DNA of 64,000 bases from Saprospiraceae bacterium (lineage in GTDB: Bacteria > Bacteroidota > Bacteroidia > Chitinophagales > Saprospiraceae), in NCBI GenBank assembly GCA_016717655.1, contig JADKFC010000010.1:124001-188000 (forward strand), given 5' to 3'. A program made the position numbers and the translations under genes. Below are positions 46,609-55,804 of this stretch, piece after piece (position 1 is the stretch's first letter; the number at the start of each line of letters is the position of its first letter). A model generated the notes under the pieces. It was not told the origin of the DNA. It made no database searches and was given only the letters and a program-made list of their open reading frames with translations.

Positions 46609-48405
46609 TTACGGTTTTGTGATCTTCAATTCATCAAACATGCGATTCAAAGGAGACAGGTCGAATTTTTTATTTTTTAAGTAAGTATAATCATCTCGCA
46701 TAAGGTCTTCACCGCTGTAAGCTGCACGGATTATTTCTTTGCGCCTCTGCTGATAAATTTCTTTGGCTTTTTCAAATTCGTTGTTGTACAAATACAGGTG
46801 GGCAAGATTGATGGCCATGTTGTGGTCTTCGGGATAGATTGCATTTCCTCTTTTAAAATATTTCAAAGAGCTTTTAAAATCTTTAATTTCGAATAAGTAC
46901 CAGCCAATTTCTGAAATCAGAGAACCGGCTATCTGTAGGGTATCCACATTTGTTATTTTAATAGAGGGGGGATAAGGTTTATCCTCTACGGTTCGAGTGT
47001 ATCCTGTGATATTTCCGTTGTGGTCTTTGATAAATTCTTTAACAGCCCTAAATTCTACATTAAAGAAGCTGGTAGGAGAAGTAAAATGCATTTTGGCGAA
47101 GGTCCAGGGTGTAAAGAAATGGTATTCATTGTCTTTTTTTCCCACGCCGGCCCATGTATTGTCAAAGAGGTAGATGCCTTCATAGGATTGCAATAATTTT
47201 TCGTCAATGGAGATGCTGGTTTTTCTCTTGGGTTCATTGTAAAAATTTTTCCATCCATAGGCTTTGGCTACGCTGTTGATCACTTCACCAAGGATTTTAA
47301 AACTTTCTGTATTGAGGAAAATGACAACACCGTACCCATCTGTAAGACTGCCGTAAAATTGTCCGCAAAAGCCATCATTGCCTGCGCCGTGTTGGAAATA
47401 CAATGCCCCATCGTGGTCTTCAATGAAGGTACCCATGGCTGCGCTTTGATCAATATGTGCAGTCAAATGGAGTTTAACCATCTCTTCATTGAGTACTTTG
47501 GAGGGTTTGCCCTGATAGGCTAGCTGCATGTCTATGATGTATTCACATAGATCGCTCGGTGTCATCCAAAGTCCGGCGGCAGCTTGCTCTGGATAGACAT
47601 GAAATTTTCCGTCAATTGGCAGCCCGTCGTTGTTGTAAGCTGAAGCACATTTATGGCGAAAATCCTCAGATGGTGGTTGGGCATAGGTACTGTTGACCAT
47701 GCCGATAGGTCTTAATACATTGGCATACATCCAGTCTTCGTAGGGTTGTTGAACATGGTCTGTAAGTATAATTTGTGAAATAGAGGTTCCCCCTCCGGAG
47801 TATTGAAATCTAAGACCAGGTTCAAATTGACTGCGCACTGCAGGTGTAAATGATGGAGGGATGCCATCTAAGACCTGCAAGAGACTGGGCACGGGACCTT
47901 TAATGTCGTGGCCGGGAAAACCATGAACCGTTAGTCCGGCGGTGTGACTCAACAAATGAGTCAGTGTTATTTTTTTACCATTTGACAGTGAGTCGTATGG
48001 AAATTTCCACGACTTTAAGTAAGCATTGATATCGGTATTTAAGTCGAGTTTTCCATCCTGCACCAATTTTAAGATACCCACGGCATTGAGTGATTTTGAA
48101 ATCGAACCGGGCTCAAACAGGGTTTCAGTAGTCACCGGTCTTTTTTCTTCTTCATCGGCCCAGCCATAACCTTTAGCCCAGGCTATTTTATGATCCTTAA
48201 TAACTGCCAGGCTCAGTCCTTTTACATTGTACAAGGCCATTCGATCCAGAATGTGTACAGGATTTTCGTCATTTATCAGAATGGAACCACAAATATTGTT
48301 TTCAACCTCTTTTATTTTTTGCAGGGTTTCCTGCGTATAGGAATTTTGTGCATTCAATTGAACGAATAAAAAAGCAAAGGCAAAAATGGGTAAAAGGTAT
48401 CTCAT
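46609..48405 (-). CDS. Serine hydrolase, beta-lactamase class C family, with C-terminal TPR-like helices
   Basis: A 598-residue secreted protein; the ATG at 48405 begins a clear signal peptide (MRYLLPIFAFAFLFVQLNA, then Q). The active-site Ser101 is in SISK (Ser-x-x-Lys), the second motif is the Tyr-Ser-Gly of FQYSGGGTS, and HGAGNDG supplies a third box. The catalytic domain ends near residue 390. A middle domain follows, and about residues 505-575 form TPR-like helices (YFKRGNAIYPEDHNMAINLA). Members act as peptidases or esterases rather than lactamases. Confidence 0.9.
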   Translation of the reverse strand: MRYLLPIFAFAFLFVQLNAQNSYTQETLQKIKEVENNICGSILINDENPVHILDRMALYNVKGLSLAVIKDHKIAWAKGYGWADEEEKRPVTTETLFEPGSISKSLNAVGILKLVQDGKLDLNTDINAYLKSWKFPYDSLSNGKKITLTHLLSHTAGLTVHGFPGHDIKGPVPSLLQVLDGIPPSFTPAVRSQFEPGLRFQYSGGGTSISQIILTDHVQQPYEDWMYANVLRPIGMVNSTYAQPPSEDFRHKCASAYNNDGLPIDGKFHVYPEQAAAGLWMTPSDLCEYIIDMQLAYQGKPSKVLNEEMVKLHLTAHIDQSAAMGTFIEDHDGALYFQHGAGNDGFCGQFYGSLTDGYGVVIFLNTESFKILGEVINSVAKAYGWKNFYNEPKRKTSISIDEKLLQSYEGIYLFDNTWAGVGKKDNEYHFFTPWTFAKMHFTSPTSFFNVEFRAVKEFIKDHNGNITGYTRTVEDKPYPPSIKITNVDTLQIAGSLISEIGWYLFEIKDFKSSLKYFKRGNAIYPEDHNMAINLAHLYLYNNEFEKAKEIYQQRRKEIIRAAYSGEDLMRDDYTYLKNKKFDLSPLNRMFDELKITKP

Positions 48406-48425
48406 GAAGTTGATTACTGTTTGAA

Positions 48426-48433
48426 CAAAGATA
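48426..48433 (-). promoter_or_regulatory. Candidate -7 box TATCTTTG for the serine hydrolase
   Basis: On the minus strand TATCTTTG fits TAnnTTTG, 20 bases upstream of the ATG at 48405, in the gap between divergent genes. A TAACTTTA on the plus strand near 48462 is a weaker candidate for the divergent gene. Confidence 0.5.
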
Positions 48434-48494
48434 GGTAAAGATAGCTGAATATGCTTTGGAGTGCTAACTTTACAGCCGAAAACAAATTTACAAG

Positions 48495-48884
48495 ATGACT
48501 TTTGATCAATATACCATAAGACCTTTAACACAGGAGGATTTGATTCCTTATTTTCAGCTTGTAGACGAGAATCGTCAACGACTTGAAGATTTTTTTACGG
48601 GTACCGTTTCAAGGACAAAGACACTGGAAGACGCCCGTACTTTTTTAACTGATATTACACAGCGGGCCCTGGATAAAACTTATTTTCCTTATGTCATCGA
48701 AGACAGCTTGAAACAAAAAATTGCAGGGTTTTTGGATATAAAAATATTGAATGGAATATTCCAAAGGCTGAATTGGGTTTGTACATTGACAAGGCTTATG
48801 CTCATAAAGGCATTGCCACTAAAGCCTTTCAGTTGTTTTGTGAAAACTGTTTTGAAGAGTATAAATTTCAAAAACTTTTTTTAA
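48495..48884 (+). pseudogene. GNAT acetyltransferase (RimL type), N-terminal part before a frameshift
   Basis: Starts MTFDQYTIRPLTQEDLIPYF and runs normally to QKIAGFLDIK near 48740. After that the frame is nonsense, while the correct sequence continues one frame over as NIEWNIPKAELGLYIDKAYA. One A is missing from the A5 run at 48740-48744. Joined, the two parts give a complete acetyltransferase of about 176 residues. Confidence 0.8.
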
Positions 48885-49024
48885 GGACTCATCACAGCAA
48901 TACTGATGCACGGCGTGTAGCTGAAAAAAGCGGCTTTGAAATTGAAGGAACCATCCGAAAAGATTATAAAACTACTTCGGGAGAAATTGTTGACTTGATT
49001 TATTACGGAAGAATTAGTGAATAA
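48773..49024 (+). pseudogene. GNAT acetyltransferase (RimL type), C-terminal part
   Basis: Carries the acetyl-CoA binding loop AYAHKGIATKAFQLF and the typical C-terminal HHSNTDARRVAEKSGFEIEG, then GEIVDLIYYGRI. The coding frame really begins around 48745, directly after the frameshift in the preceding part; the ATG at 48773 is internal. It is very likely one functional gene split by an indel error. Confidence 0.8.
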
Positions 49025-49387
49025 CTTCAGACCAACAAAGATTGAAAGTTTCAATACTTAAAGAGCCGGTATTTTTCCATCTGATTGACATCTTACCCAT
49101 TGTTTGAAAGCAGGTTCTTGTATAATAAGACTTTCGTGAGGATGCCCAAAAAACAAACCTGAATCCAGCAATATATGGTAGAAATTTGGTATGAGGAATT
49201 AGATATTACATCTATTAAAGATTAATTTTTGAGTTCAATAATTTAGGTAGCCCATTCTTCATTGAGAAGAGAATAATCGATTTTTGGGAAGAAAGAAATG
49301 GTTTTTTTGTGGGAAGTAAAGGCGATGAAGAAGTTGTTGAATTCTAAGAGGAAGGATTTATACTTTAACTGGTATAAGCGTTTTTTT
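49025..49387. other. Non-coding stretch with a possible coding relic on the minus strand
   Basis: About 360 bases without a full gene. On the minus strand a frame without start codon (about 49387 to 49243) reads SFLLEFNNFFIAFTSHKK, then IDYSLLNEEWAT and a stop, which looks protein-like and may be the end of a lost gene. Nothing else is recognisable. Confidence 0.35.
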
Positions 49388-50302
49388 TTATTTCAATTTA
49401 TGGATGGTTTTAGTAGCTTGGTCATATTTGTATAAATTCATCTCGCGGTCAAGGAGTAATAACTTAGAACTTCCATCTAAGCTATAGGTGTAAAAGTAAA
49501 AGATTATATTTTCAGGTTTTGTAGCCTTTTCAATGACGGCCTTGTAGGTGCCATCATCAATTATGGTAATTTTTTTGTACTTGATGGGAAGCAATTCTTT
49601 GCCTTCCATATTGATAACACCCCATACATTCTCTGATTCGTTTTTTTGGCGAATGAAAATCACATTCAAATTTTTATATTTGGCATATTGTTCTTCAGCC
49701 ATGCCCAGAGGAGGGCTGCTATCTTCTGTGTAAAAATTCATGTGGTTGAAAGGCCCGATTTTAGCTTTGCTTTTTATATTGTACAGATAATACTCATCTT
49801 TATATCCATCTTGTTTTATCAGGGCAATTAAAGCAGAATTATTTACAAAGCCTATATCTTCAAATGATTCTTCAAATAACTGTTGGTTGTTAAAGTTGTA
49901 CAAATAACTGCGGAGATCGTTATTTTTTTCTTTCATTATTTTCACAATGGTTTTGCTATGTTCGTCTATTTCAAGCGCGTAACACTCCACAAAATCAAAA
50001 ATTGTTTTGCCATTGTGATCAAATACAGCGAGTTCTTTTTTATCATTTCTTACCAGATAATATTCAATAAACTTATACCCTGAAGTGGGGCCCTCTTCTC
50101 TGGGAGGCAATATTTTGCGGGCTTTGTCATGCAATATATAGATGTTGTGGTAGATGGAATCAATGAGTAATTTGCCGGATTTTGATATTACACCAAATTT
50201 ATTTCCGGTAGCATTGAAAATTTTATTGGTATGAACAGAATTTTGAGACCCGCAGGAAAGAGCCAAGAGTAAAAAGGTAAAAATCAAATATCTGGACATC
50301 AA
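49388..50302 (-). CDS. WG-repeat-like lipoprotein
   Basis: A 304-residue protein with a lipoprotein signal: the lipobox LALSC places the acylated Cys near residue 17. Two segments, NKFGVISKSGKLLIDSIYHN (about 33-52) and NVWGVINMEGKELLPIKYKK (about 228-247), are the 'WG' beta-repeat type (xxWGyIdxxGkxxipxxYd), with degenerate copies between. Such proteins are surface or periplasmic; the function is unknown. Confidence 0.7.
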   Translation of the reverse strand: MMSRYLIFTFLLLALSCGSQNSVHTNKIFNATGNKFGVISKSGKLLIDSIYHNIYILHDKARKILPPREEGPTSGYKFIEYYLVRNDKKELAVFDHNGKTIFDFVECYALEIDEHSKTIVKIMKEKNNDLRSYLYNFNNQQLFEESFEDIGFVNNSALIALIKQDGYKDEYYLYNIKSKAKIGPFNHMNFYTEDSSPPLGMAEEQYAKYKNLNVIFIRQKNESENVWGVINMEGKELLPIKYKKITIIDDGTYKAVIEKATKPENIIFYFYTYSLDGSSKLLLLDREMNLYKYDQATKTIHKLK

Positions 50303-50361
50303 TTATTATTTTACTTTTATAAAAATATTTTATAAGTGTTGTGTGGAGAAGGACTGAACTT

Positions 50362-50377
50362 GGCGCTGAACAGCGCC
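50362..50377 (-). terminator. GC-rich hairpin after the acetyltransferase gene
   Basis: GGCGCTG-AA-CAGCGCC forms a 7-bp stem with a two-base loop 11 bases beyond the stop of the minus-strand gene at 50389. There is no T-run, so it may be a terminator or simply a stable mRNA 3' hairpin. Confidence 0.4.
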
Positions 50378-50388
50378 TGGGTAGCCTA

Positions 50389-50853
50389 TTAAAGTTTTTT
50401 CCAAAACACAATTTTATCTTCACCCTCACTCCAAAAGTCTCTGATGATGGCCTCCCTGGTATAATCCATTTTCGCATAGAAATGATTGGCGGCATGCTGT
50501 GCCGGGTGAGAAGAGGTTTCTACAATGAGGATTCTTGCCTCTTTATGTTTTAGCAATTGTTCAATATACTGCATCATTTCTCCGGCAATTCCACTGCCCT
50601 GAAATTCCTTTTTCACACCAAGGGCAAGTAAATTGTAAGTACCCACAGTGAGTTTTTCCGGAACGCAGTAGACAATTGCTACTGGTGTATTTTTTTCTAC
50701 ATAAGTAAACCAGATATCTTCTGTGTCTGGATTGTTGAAGTAATCAGCCATCATTTCATCCAAATATTCCGAGGGGAAAAGTTCACATGAATCGACCACT
50801 TCTTTCAAATGAGTAACATCGGTATTTATGACGGGTCTTATTTTTTCACTCAT
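50389..50853 (-). CDS. GNAT family N-acetyltransferase
   Basis: A 154-residue protein from the ATG at 50853 (MSEKIRPVINTDVTHL); an in-frame TTG at 50883 would overlap the promoter. The acetyl-CoA site is in LGVKKEFQGSGIAGEMMQYIEQ (about residues 88-109; the Q/RxxGxG/A motif is QGSGIA) and the C-terminal strand reads YAKMDYTREAIIRDFW. The substrate is unknown. Confidence 0.85.
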   Translation of the reverse strand: MSEKIRPVINTDVTHLKEVVDSCELFPSEYLDEMMADYFNNPDTEDIWFTYVEKNTPVAIVYCVPEKLTVGTYNLLALGVKKEFQGSGIAGEMMQYIEQLLKHKEARILIVETSSHPAQHAANHFYAKMDYTREAIIRDFWSEGEDKIVFWKKL

Positions 50854-50880
50854 TTTAAGTAGTTGATATTTGTTTGATTG

Positions 50881-50888
50881 CAAAGGTA
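50881..50888 (-). promoter_or_regulatory. Candidate -7 box TACCTTTG
   Basis: TACCTTTG on the minus strand fits TAnnTTTG, 27 bases upstream of the ATG at 50853. Confidence 0.5.
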
Positions 50889-50918
50889 TTAAATCTCATT
50901 TTTTTGTACTGTTTCTCA

Positions 50919-51911
50919 TCAAGGCCTGATGGTAATTTTATGTATGGTCGCTACCTTTTTTCCTTTTGTTAGACCTGGCGTAAACTTCAGTTCTTTGATC
51001 ATGTTGGTGATGGCATTGAGGGTTTCGAGATCTGAAAAGCCGATGTGGTTTTTAATGGGATCAAAGAGGTAATCATTTCCTCCCTGGTTCATGATTTCAA
51101 ATCTGTTGCTCTGGCCCTCCAGGAAGTCGTAGTACCAGAATACTTTTTGATTGGTGTAGATGTTGGCTGCCTCTCCGGTAGGGGTAATTTGGAAGTAGAT
51201 TTCCAGGGGTAAATTGTTGTCGGGGTATACAAATCGGGTACTGAATTTTTCTTTAAACAATAGATTAACAATGGCGCCAATTTCTGTGGATTGGTTCAGT
51301 TTGGGAAGATCGTCAAGGTCTGATAAGGCGACGCCACCCACTAATTGGGCAAAATCGAGGCGAATTTTTTGATTATCTCTCACCACTGCATAAATAGAAT
51401 CCAACTGGCCGTTTTGGGATTTTCCGAGGGTCTTGCTGTAGGCCAGGTAGAGGATGTTGCGACTTAAGATTTGTCCCAGGCGGGTCTGTTTTTCTGCTAT
51501 TTCTTTGGGCTGGAATTCTGGCATAAAATCAATGTATACAAAATTTGTTGTTGTGTTGAGAAGAGTATCTGCTTGTTCCAACATACACTCTTCAAATAAA
51601 TTTTTATAATTGTGGGACTGGATTTCTAACGGAAATCTCAAGCTAATGTCTTTAAATGCCATTTTGTAAATTGATTTGTCTTGAGACATATCATCATACG
51701 TTGTGATTTTTTGTATGGTAAGGTCCTCATTGTTTGAAGAAATTGCATATGTTTTTTGGTATTTTTTTTCAGGGAGAAAGTCGTAGTTAGCTAATTCTTT
51801 TCCAACCTTATTGATGCTGTCAATGGAATGAGTAAGATTGATTTGGGTAAAACCAGTTGCTGACATAGACAAGAGCAAGGTCAGTACTGTCGTTATTTTT
51901 GTAAGGTTCAT
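50919..51911 (-). CDS. Secreted protein of unknown function
   Basis: A 330-residue protein from the ATG at 51911, with a signal peptide MNLTKITTVLTLLLSMSATG ending near FTQ. The rest is mixed alpha/beta, with SLRFPLEIQSHNYKNLFEEC, VNLLFKEKFSTRFVYPDNN and a hydrophilic C-terminus; no family is recognised. The upstream frame extends into the end of the preceding hydrolase gene but lacks a signal-like start. It lies 69 bases downstream of the alpha/beta hydrolase gene, so they may share a transcript. Confidence 0.7.
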   Translation of the reverse strand: MNLTKITTVLTLLLSMSATGFTQINLTHSIDSINKVGKELANYDFLPEKKYQKTYAISSNNEDLTIQKITTYDDMSQDKSIYKMAFKDISLRFPLEIQSHNYKNLFEECMLEQADTLLNTTTNFVYIDFMPEFQPKEIAEKQTRLGQILSRNILYLAYSKTLGKSQNGQLDSIYAVVRDNQKIRLDFAQLVGGVALSDLDDLPKLNQSTEIGAIVNLLFKEKFSTRFVYPDNNLPLEIYFQITPTGEAANIYTNQKVFWYYDFLEGQSNRFEIMNQGGNDYLFDPIKNHIGFSDLETLNAITNMIKELKFTPGLTKGKKVATIHKITIRP

Positions 51912-51979
51912 GGATATTTTTTTAAATTGATTATGGTTGATAAATAATTTGGGATGACAAGTTAACGATTTGCATAACT

Positions 51980-52912
51980 TTATTGTTTCAATAACCAATT
52001 GATTAACTCATCATTGTCTACAATGCTCCAGGAATGGGGATGTCTTTTTTGATCGGGTTTTCTGTATCCTTTGTTGTGGGTTATAATGAGTTCTGCCTTT
52101 TGATTTCCCAATCTATTGAGTTCATTGATCATGGCAGAACAGGCAGTTACATTCATGCTGGTGAGGTCTGCACTGCGTTCTTTTAACCACCAGCTTACAT
52201 CAGGTTCTGTATAGATGCGAATAGGGGTGTTTATCAACTTTTTAATAGCACTTTGGGTAGTGTCTGAAAAAGAGTAGGGTGATAGTTGGTAGTACCGGTT
52301 AAGATGGGTCGAAGGAGTGCCACCGGTTTCCTTTTCAAGTCTTGCTATCATATAAATATTTTCCTGAGAGGCTTCTTTTTCTTTTGAAAGTCGGATGTCT
52401 CTTTTTGCTGAATTGTAAAATCTTTCAAAATCGAGCGGGGGATCAATAGCAAAGATCGCTGAAGGTTTTGTGTTAGCATTTTCTGCATATTGAATGGCGC
52501 AACTTCCACCTATCGAAAAGCCGCCAACAAAATATTTTTGACCCTCCAGCTTATTTTTAGTGACAACATCTTTGATGATGGTAGCTAAGGCAAGTTGACT
52601 GAGACTGTCTACGCCCAGTGATAAAACACCATCCTGAAAAGTAGGAATGATGGTCAATATATTATTTTGGGCCAGTTTAATAGGCAGGTCGGTTTGTTGC
52701 ATGACTTTTTCAGCCGATTCACCAAAGCCAGGCATCAGTAATAAATAGCCTACACACGGTTGATTGTTGGGATAAATAAGAGTATAACAATTGGAGCTTG
52801 TGTCCCTCTTGTCAAGAAAAACTTTCTCAATTTTAGGTAAGTCGATGGTTTGGGCGAAACTGTGAATAGTAGTTATAATACAGATGAAGAGCAGGGTTGT
52901 GTGTTTGGGCAT
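51980..52912 (-). CDS. Secreted alpha/beta hydrolase
   Basis: A 310-residue protein from the ATG at 52912, with a signal peptide (MPKHTTLLFICIITTIHSFA, then Q). The nucleophile elbow is GFSIGGS (about residues 153-159), the oxyanion region LLLMPGFGES (about 61-70), and RHPHSWSIVDN near the C-terminus gives the catalytic His. The fold resembles dienelactone hydrolase or esterase. A single Asp within AIFAIDPPLDF may complete the triad. The substrate is unknown. Confidence 0.8.
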   Translation of the reverse strand: MPKHTTLLFICIITTIHSFAQTIDLPKIEKVFLDKRDTSSNCYTLIYPNNQPCVGYLLLMPGFGESAEKVMQQTDLPIKLAQNNILTIIPTFQDGVLSLGVDSLSQLALATIIKDVVTKNKLEGQKYFVGGFSIGGSCAIQYAENANTKPSAIFAIDPPLDFERFYNSAKRDIRLSKEKEASQENIYMIARLEKETGGTPSTHLNRYYQLSPYSFSDTTQSAIKKLINTPIRIYTEPDVSWWLKERSADLTSMNVTACSAMINELNRLGNQKAELIITHNKGYRKPDQKRHPHSWSIVDNDELINWLLKQ

Positions 52913-53169
52913 GGGAGGGTTAGAAATGAAGATCAATTCAATGAAATTGTCAGATAATGTGTCATTGTTTAGCGGACTAAATTATTTTATTTATGCTTAA
53001 TTTTTTGAAGAGAGTTCACTGTTTTAAAAGTTAGCTTTTCAAATATAGTCGTTTACAAACATTTATTAAATATTTATACTCGTATAAAATGGCTCCTCTT
53101 AACTTATGATGTTATTTGAAAGGAAAAAAGATAATCTTATGGTTTCTCATCACAATACGCATCCATTTT

Positions 53170-53370
53170 TCAGTCGGTAATCTCAAGTTGAAAGATAATT
53201 TCTACTGTAGTCTCAAATACTCTGGCCATTTTTAAAGCCAAGGCAGTTGAGGGGACAAATTTGCCTGTTTCGATAGAATTTACTGCTTGTCGTGATACTC
53301 CTATTTTCAAGGCGAGGTCTGCTTGAGTCCAGTTCTTCTTTGCCCTTTCCACTTTAATCGTATTTTTCAT
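53170..53370 (-). CDS. XRE-family helix-turn-helix regulator
   Basis: A 66-residue DNA-binding protein that is all HTH_3: KNTIKVERAKKNWTQADLAL, then KIGVSRQAVNSIETGKFVPS and a last helix. ATG 53370 is preferred over the in-frame TTG at 53376. It overlaps the end of the upstream membrane-protein gene by 17 bases. Small XRE regulators coupled to a four-helix membrane protein are a recurrent Bacteroidota pair; the regulator probably controls its own operon. Confidence 0.88.
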   Translation of the reverse strand: MKNTIKVERAKKNWTQADLALKIGVSRQAVNSIETGKFVPSTALALKMARVFETTVEIIFQLEITD

Positions 53371-53767
53371 TCTCAATGTTGTATTTACGTTTTGAAATGA
53401 AAAGTCCGATGAAGTAAAATATAAAGAAGTAGGGAATTAAATACCTGTAGCCCCAATTCACCATGTTCAAAGTTATTACAAGGTCAAGTAGTCCTAAGGT
53501 CATAATCAATATTAGCCCTAGCGAGAAGGCTATAACAATAGCTTCCATTTGGACTCGTATTTGGACTTCGTCCATAAAATAGATGCTTCTGAAATACTTG
53601 TAGATAAATGTGGCAAAAGCCAATAATGTAACAATAGTCAATACTATTCCTGCTTCTTTTGGAACTTCATATGATTTTAACACAAATAAACTTCCTACAT
53701 AGCTTAAACACCAAATTATAGCATAGACTGTAACACGGTTACCTAAATGATTTTTTTGCTTATCCAT
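53354..53767 (-). CDS. Four-helix membrane protein, partner of the XRE regulator
   Basis: From ATG 53767 the product has 137 residues and starts MDKQKNHLGNRVTVYAIIWC; an earlier in-frame start (53845) would add a hydrophobic 26-residue extension. Four membrane segments are predicted, with the conserved-looking loop YFMDEVQIRVQMEAIVIAFS between the second and third. Homologues are annotated only as hypothetical membrane proteins beside HTH regulators. The stop lies inside the regulator gene. Confidence 0.75.
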   Translation of the reverse strand: MDKQKNHLGNRVTVYAIIWCLSYVGSLFVLKSYEVPKEAGIVLTIVTLLAFATFIYKYFRSIYFMDEVQIRVQMEAIVIAFSLGLILIMTLGLLDLVITLNMVNWGYRYLIPYFFIFYFIGLFISKRKYNIENEKYD

Positions 53768-54077
53768 GGTTGAAATGATAACTAATTCTGGCATAAAGAT
53801 AAGTAAACATTTCAAAAAGACAAGTATAATCGACAAAATGTACATAAAAAAAATAAGTGATTGGCAGTCAATACGATAAAATGCTAAAAGGATGTGATAT
53901 TAACGTTTAATCGGGAGGATTGGTATTTTTGATGAAATAAGCCGAAGATGGGTAACATTGACCATGCCATATTGTAGGACTTAAATGCTGGATGCAGATT
54001 TTCTTAAATGAAAAATAGGAAAAGAAGGTTGGGTGTATTGCTAGATTTCAGCTGCTAGAAGATATGTTCTTTAAATG

Positions 54078-54114
54078 GCTGTCAGGTTTACATCCTATAG
54101 TAAAACCTGACAGC
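54078..54114 (-). terminator. Hairpin downstream of the 54135-54935 gene
   Basis: A 12-bp perfect stem GCTGTCAGGTTT / AAACCTGACAGC with a 13-base loop, about 20 bases past the minus-strand stop. No strong T-run follows, so termination efficiency is uncertain. The rest of 53846-54077 is AT-rich and appears empty. Confidence 0.55.
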
Positions 54115-54134
54115 TCATAGAGGCAAAATGCTAA

Positions 54135-54935
54135 TTAATCGGTTACATCAACCAATTCCCAAAGTTCCTGGGATGAAAGATCTCTGAGTTCTCTCAACTT
54201 GGCATTTAAGGCATTTATATCTTCTTTGGGATACACTTTTTTATACTCATCTGCCAGTCCTGTTTTGCCACTTGCCCATGAAAGTGCCTGGTCTAGGGTA
54301 GAAAAGCTGAAAGAGACGGTAAAATTGCTTTCACTACCCACATTGGTAGCATAGGTGCGTTTCCAAACATTAAATCCTTTTAATTCTCCTGCTTTGACAC
54401 ATTCATCGATTACCGGCTTGAGGGTTTCCAATAATTTTTCGTAGGCATCATGGCTACCTGGTTTTGCTTTAATAAGATTTAGTTGTACGTATTCACCGGG
54501 CAACAGATTAATGCCTGTGCCCAATCTATAGGTATACAAATCGGTTGCCGTAATGGTGCGATTATTGCCTAATGAGGTTAAAAAATCGCTGATTTCTTTT
54601 ACACTCAATTCTCTAACCCCAGAATCCCAGGTGCCTTCTGCTTTCATTTCCACGCCACTTGGAAAAACGGACAGGGTGGCATAGTCATAGTCGACATTCA
54701 TACCACGTGGATACGCCCTTCTATAAAGCTGCCAGGAATTGATGGTTTTGTTGGCTTTTCTGGCATTGGCCAATTTTTTGGAGGTTTTCATGTCGATCAA
54801 AAAACTCTCGTTCATGTGGGGTTTTATTTTTATAAAATTCACCTCACCATAAGGGTTTTGCGCCTTACATGGAGTAAAATTGGATGAAAAGGTAGTTAAC
54901 ACAACTACCAATAAGGTCATAATAAGTGTTTTCAT
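54135..54935 (-). CDS. Secreted protein with two dimeric alpha/beta-barrel-like domains
   Basis: A 266-residue protein with a signal peptide (ending FTPCKAQ, about residue 26). Two halves share a pattern: GEVNFIKIKPHMNESFLIDM with NSWQLYRRAYPRGMNVDYDY (about 30-85), and GEYVQLNLIKAKPGSHDAYE with FNVWKRTYATNVGSESNFTV (about 147-210). Each looks like a ferredoxin-like dimeric alpha/beta barrel half (NIPSNAP/ABM type), so the protein may be an internal pseudo-dimer. The function is unknown. Confidence 0.65.
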   Translation of the reverse strand: MKTLIMTLLVVVLTTFSSNFTPCKAQNPYGEVNFIKIKPHMNESFLIDMKTSKKLANARKANKTINSWQLYRRAYPRGMNVDYDYATLSVFPSGVEMKAEGTWDSGVRELSVKEISDFLTSLGNNRTITATDLYTYRLGTGINLLPGEYVQLNLIKAKPGSHDAYEKLLETLKPVIDECVKAGELKGFNVWKRTYATNVGSESNFTVSFSFSTLDQALSWASGKTGLADEYKKVYPKEDINALNAKLRELRDLSSQELWELVDVTD

Positions 54936-55186
54936 TTTAACTAAGATTTATGGTTGATAAAATATTTCATACATTTTTTTTGTCCTAAATCTGGGGGAAT
55001 TAGGGGTGAATGACGGTTGAGAAGCTACTTTCCTTTTACAAAGAGAGGAAGGATGTTTTGTGAAATTAATGGTACAAAGTTATGGGCAGACGAAGCGGAG
55101 TAGATAGGACAATTCAACTGAAAGTGAGGAAAATTCTTGTATTTATAGGGTAAATTATGATCGGTGGTAGTAAAAATTGATCATTT

Positions 55187-55690
55187 CTACAGGCTTCCTT
55201 CCGGCATCTTCGATTTCGTGTTGTAACATCGAAACCCCGTTGGGGTTTGGAATGTGTCACCCCTACGGGGTTCGGTCTGGCATCTTCGATGGTGTTTTGT
55301 AATATGGAAACCCCGTTGGGGTTTGGAATGTGTCACCCCTACGGGGTTCGGTCTGGCATCTTCGATGGTGTTTTGTAATATGGAAACCCCGTTGGGGTTT
55401 GGTGATGTCACCCCTACGGGGTTCGGTCTGGCATCTTCGATGGTGTTTTGTAATATGGAAACCCCGTTGGGGTTTGGAACGTGTCACCCCTACGGGGTTC
55501 GGTCTGGCGTGTGCGATGGTGATTTGTAACATCGAAACCCCGTTGGGGTTTAGTAATGTCACCCCTACGGGGTTCCATAAGGCATCTTCGATGGTGTTTT
55601 GTAATATGGAAACCCCGTTGGGGTTTTATTATTGTCGCCTCTGTGAGGTTAGAATAGTGTCACCCCGTTGGGGTTTATTGTGGGAACCGT
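55187..55690. repeat. Tandem array of a 75-76 bp double-hairpin repeat
   Basis: Six copies of the hairpin AAACCCC-GTT-GGGGTTT start at 55232, 55308, 55384, 55459, 55535 and 55610 (steps 76, 76, 75, 76, 75). They alternate with five copies of ACCCC-TAC-GGGGT (55259, 55335, 55410, 55486, 55561). The linkers (TCTGGCATCTTCGATGGTG and TTTTGTAATATGG) are nearly identical between copies, so this is a tandem repeat and not a CRISPR. A degenerate seventh copy ends near 55677. Frames through it encode only short repeated peptides and are not taken as genes. Confidence 0.9.
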
Positions 55691-55804
55691 ATATTGGGTA
55701 TTTAAAACCAATTCAAAAAATGACTATTGGCATTTTTTGGTTATCGCGGATCATATCTGAAGAAAAGAAATTGCTAATATGTAACTTTTGGTCTTAGGGA
55801 CAAT

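Noticed and set aside
55187..55690. CRISPR array
   Set aside because: The regular 75-76 base spacing looks CRISPR-like, but the 'spacers' are nearly identical between copies and no cas gene is nearby; it is a tandem repeat.
55254..55797. Repeat-encoded proteins on both strands of the 76-bp array
   Set aside because: The peptides repeat with the DNA unit, frames drift because 76 is not a multiple of three, and there is no start context; spurious.
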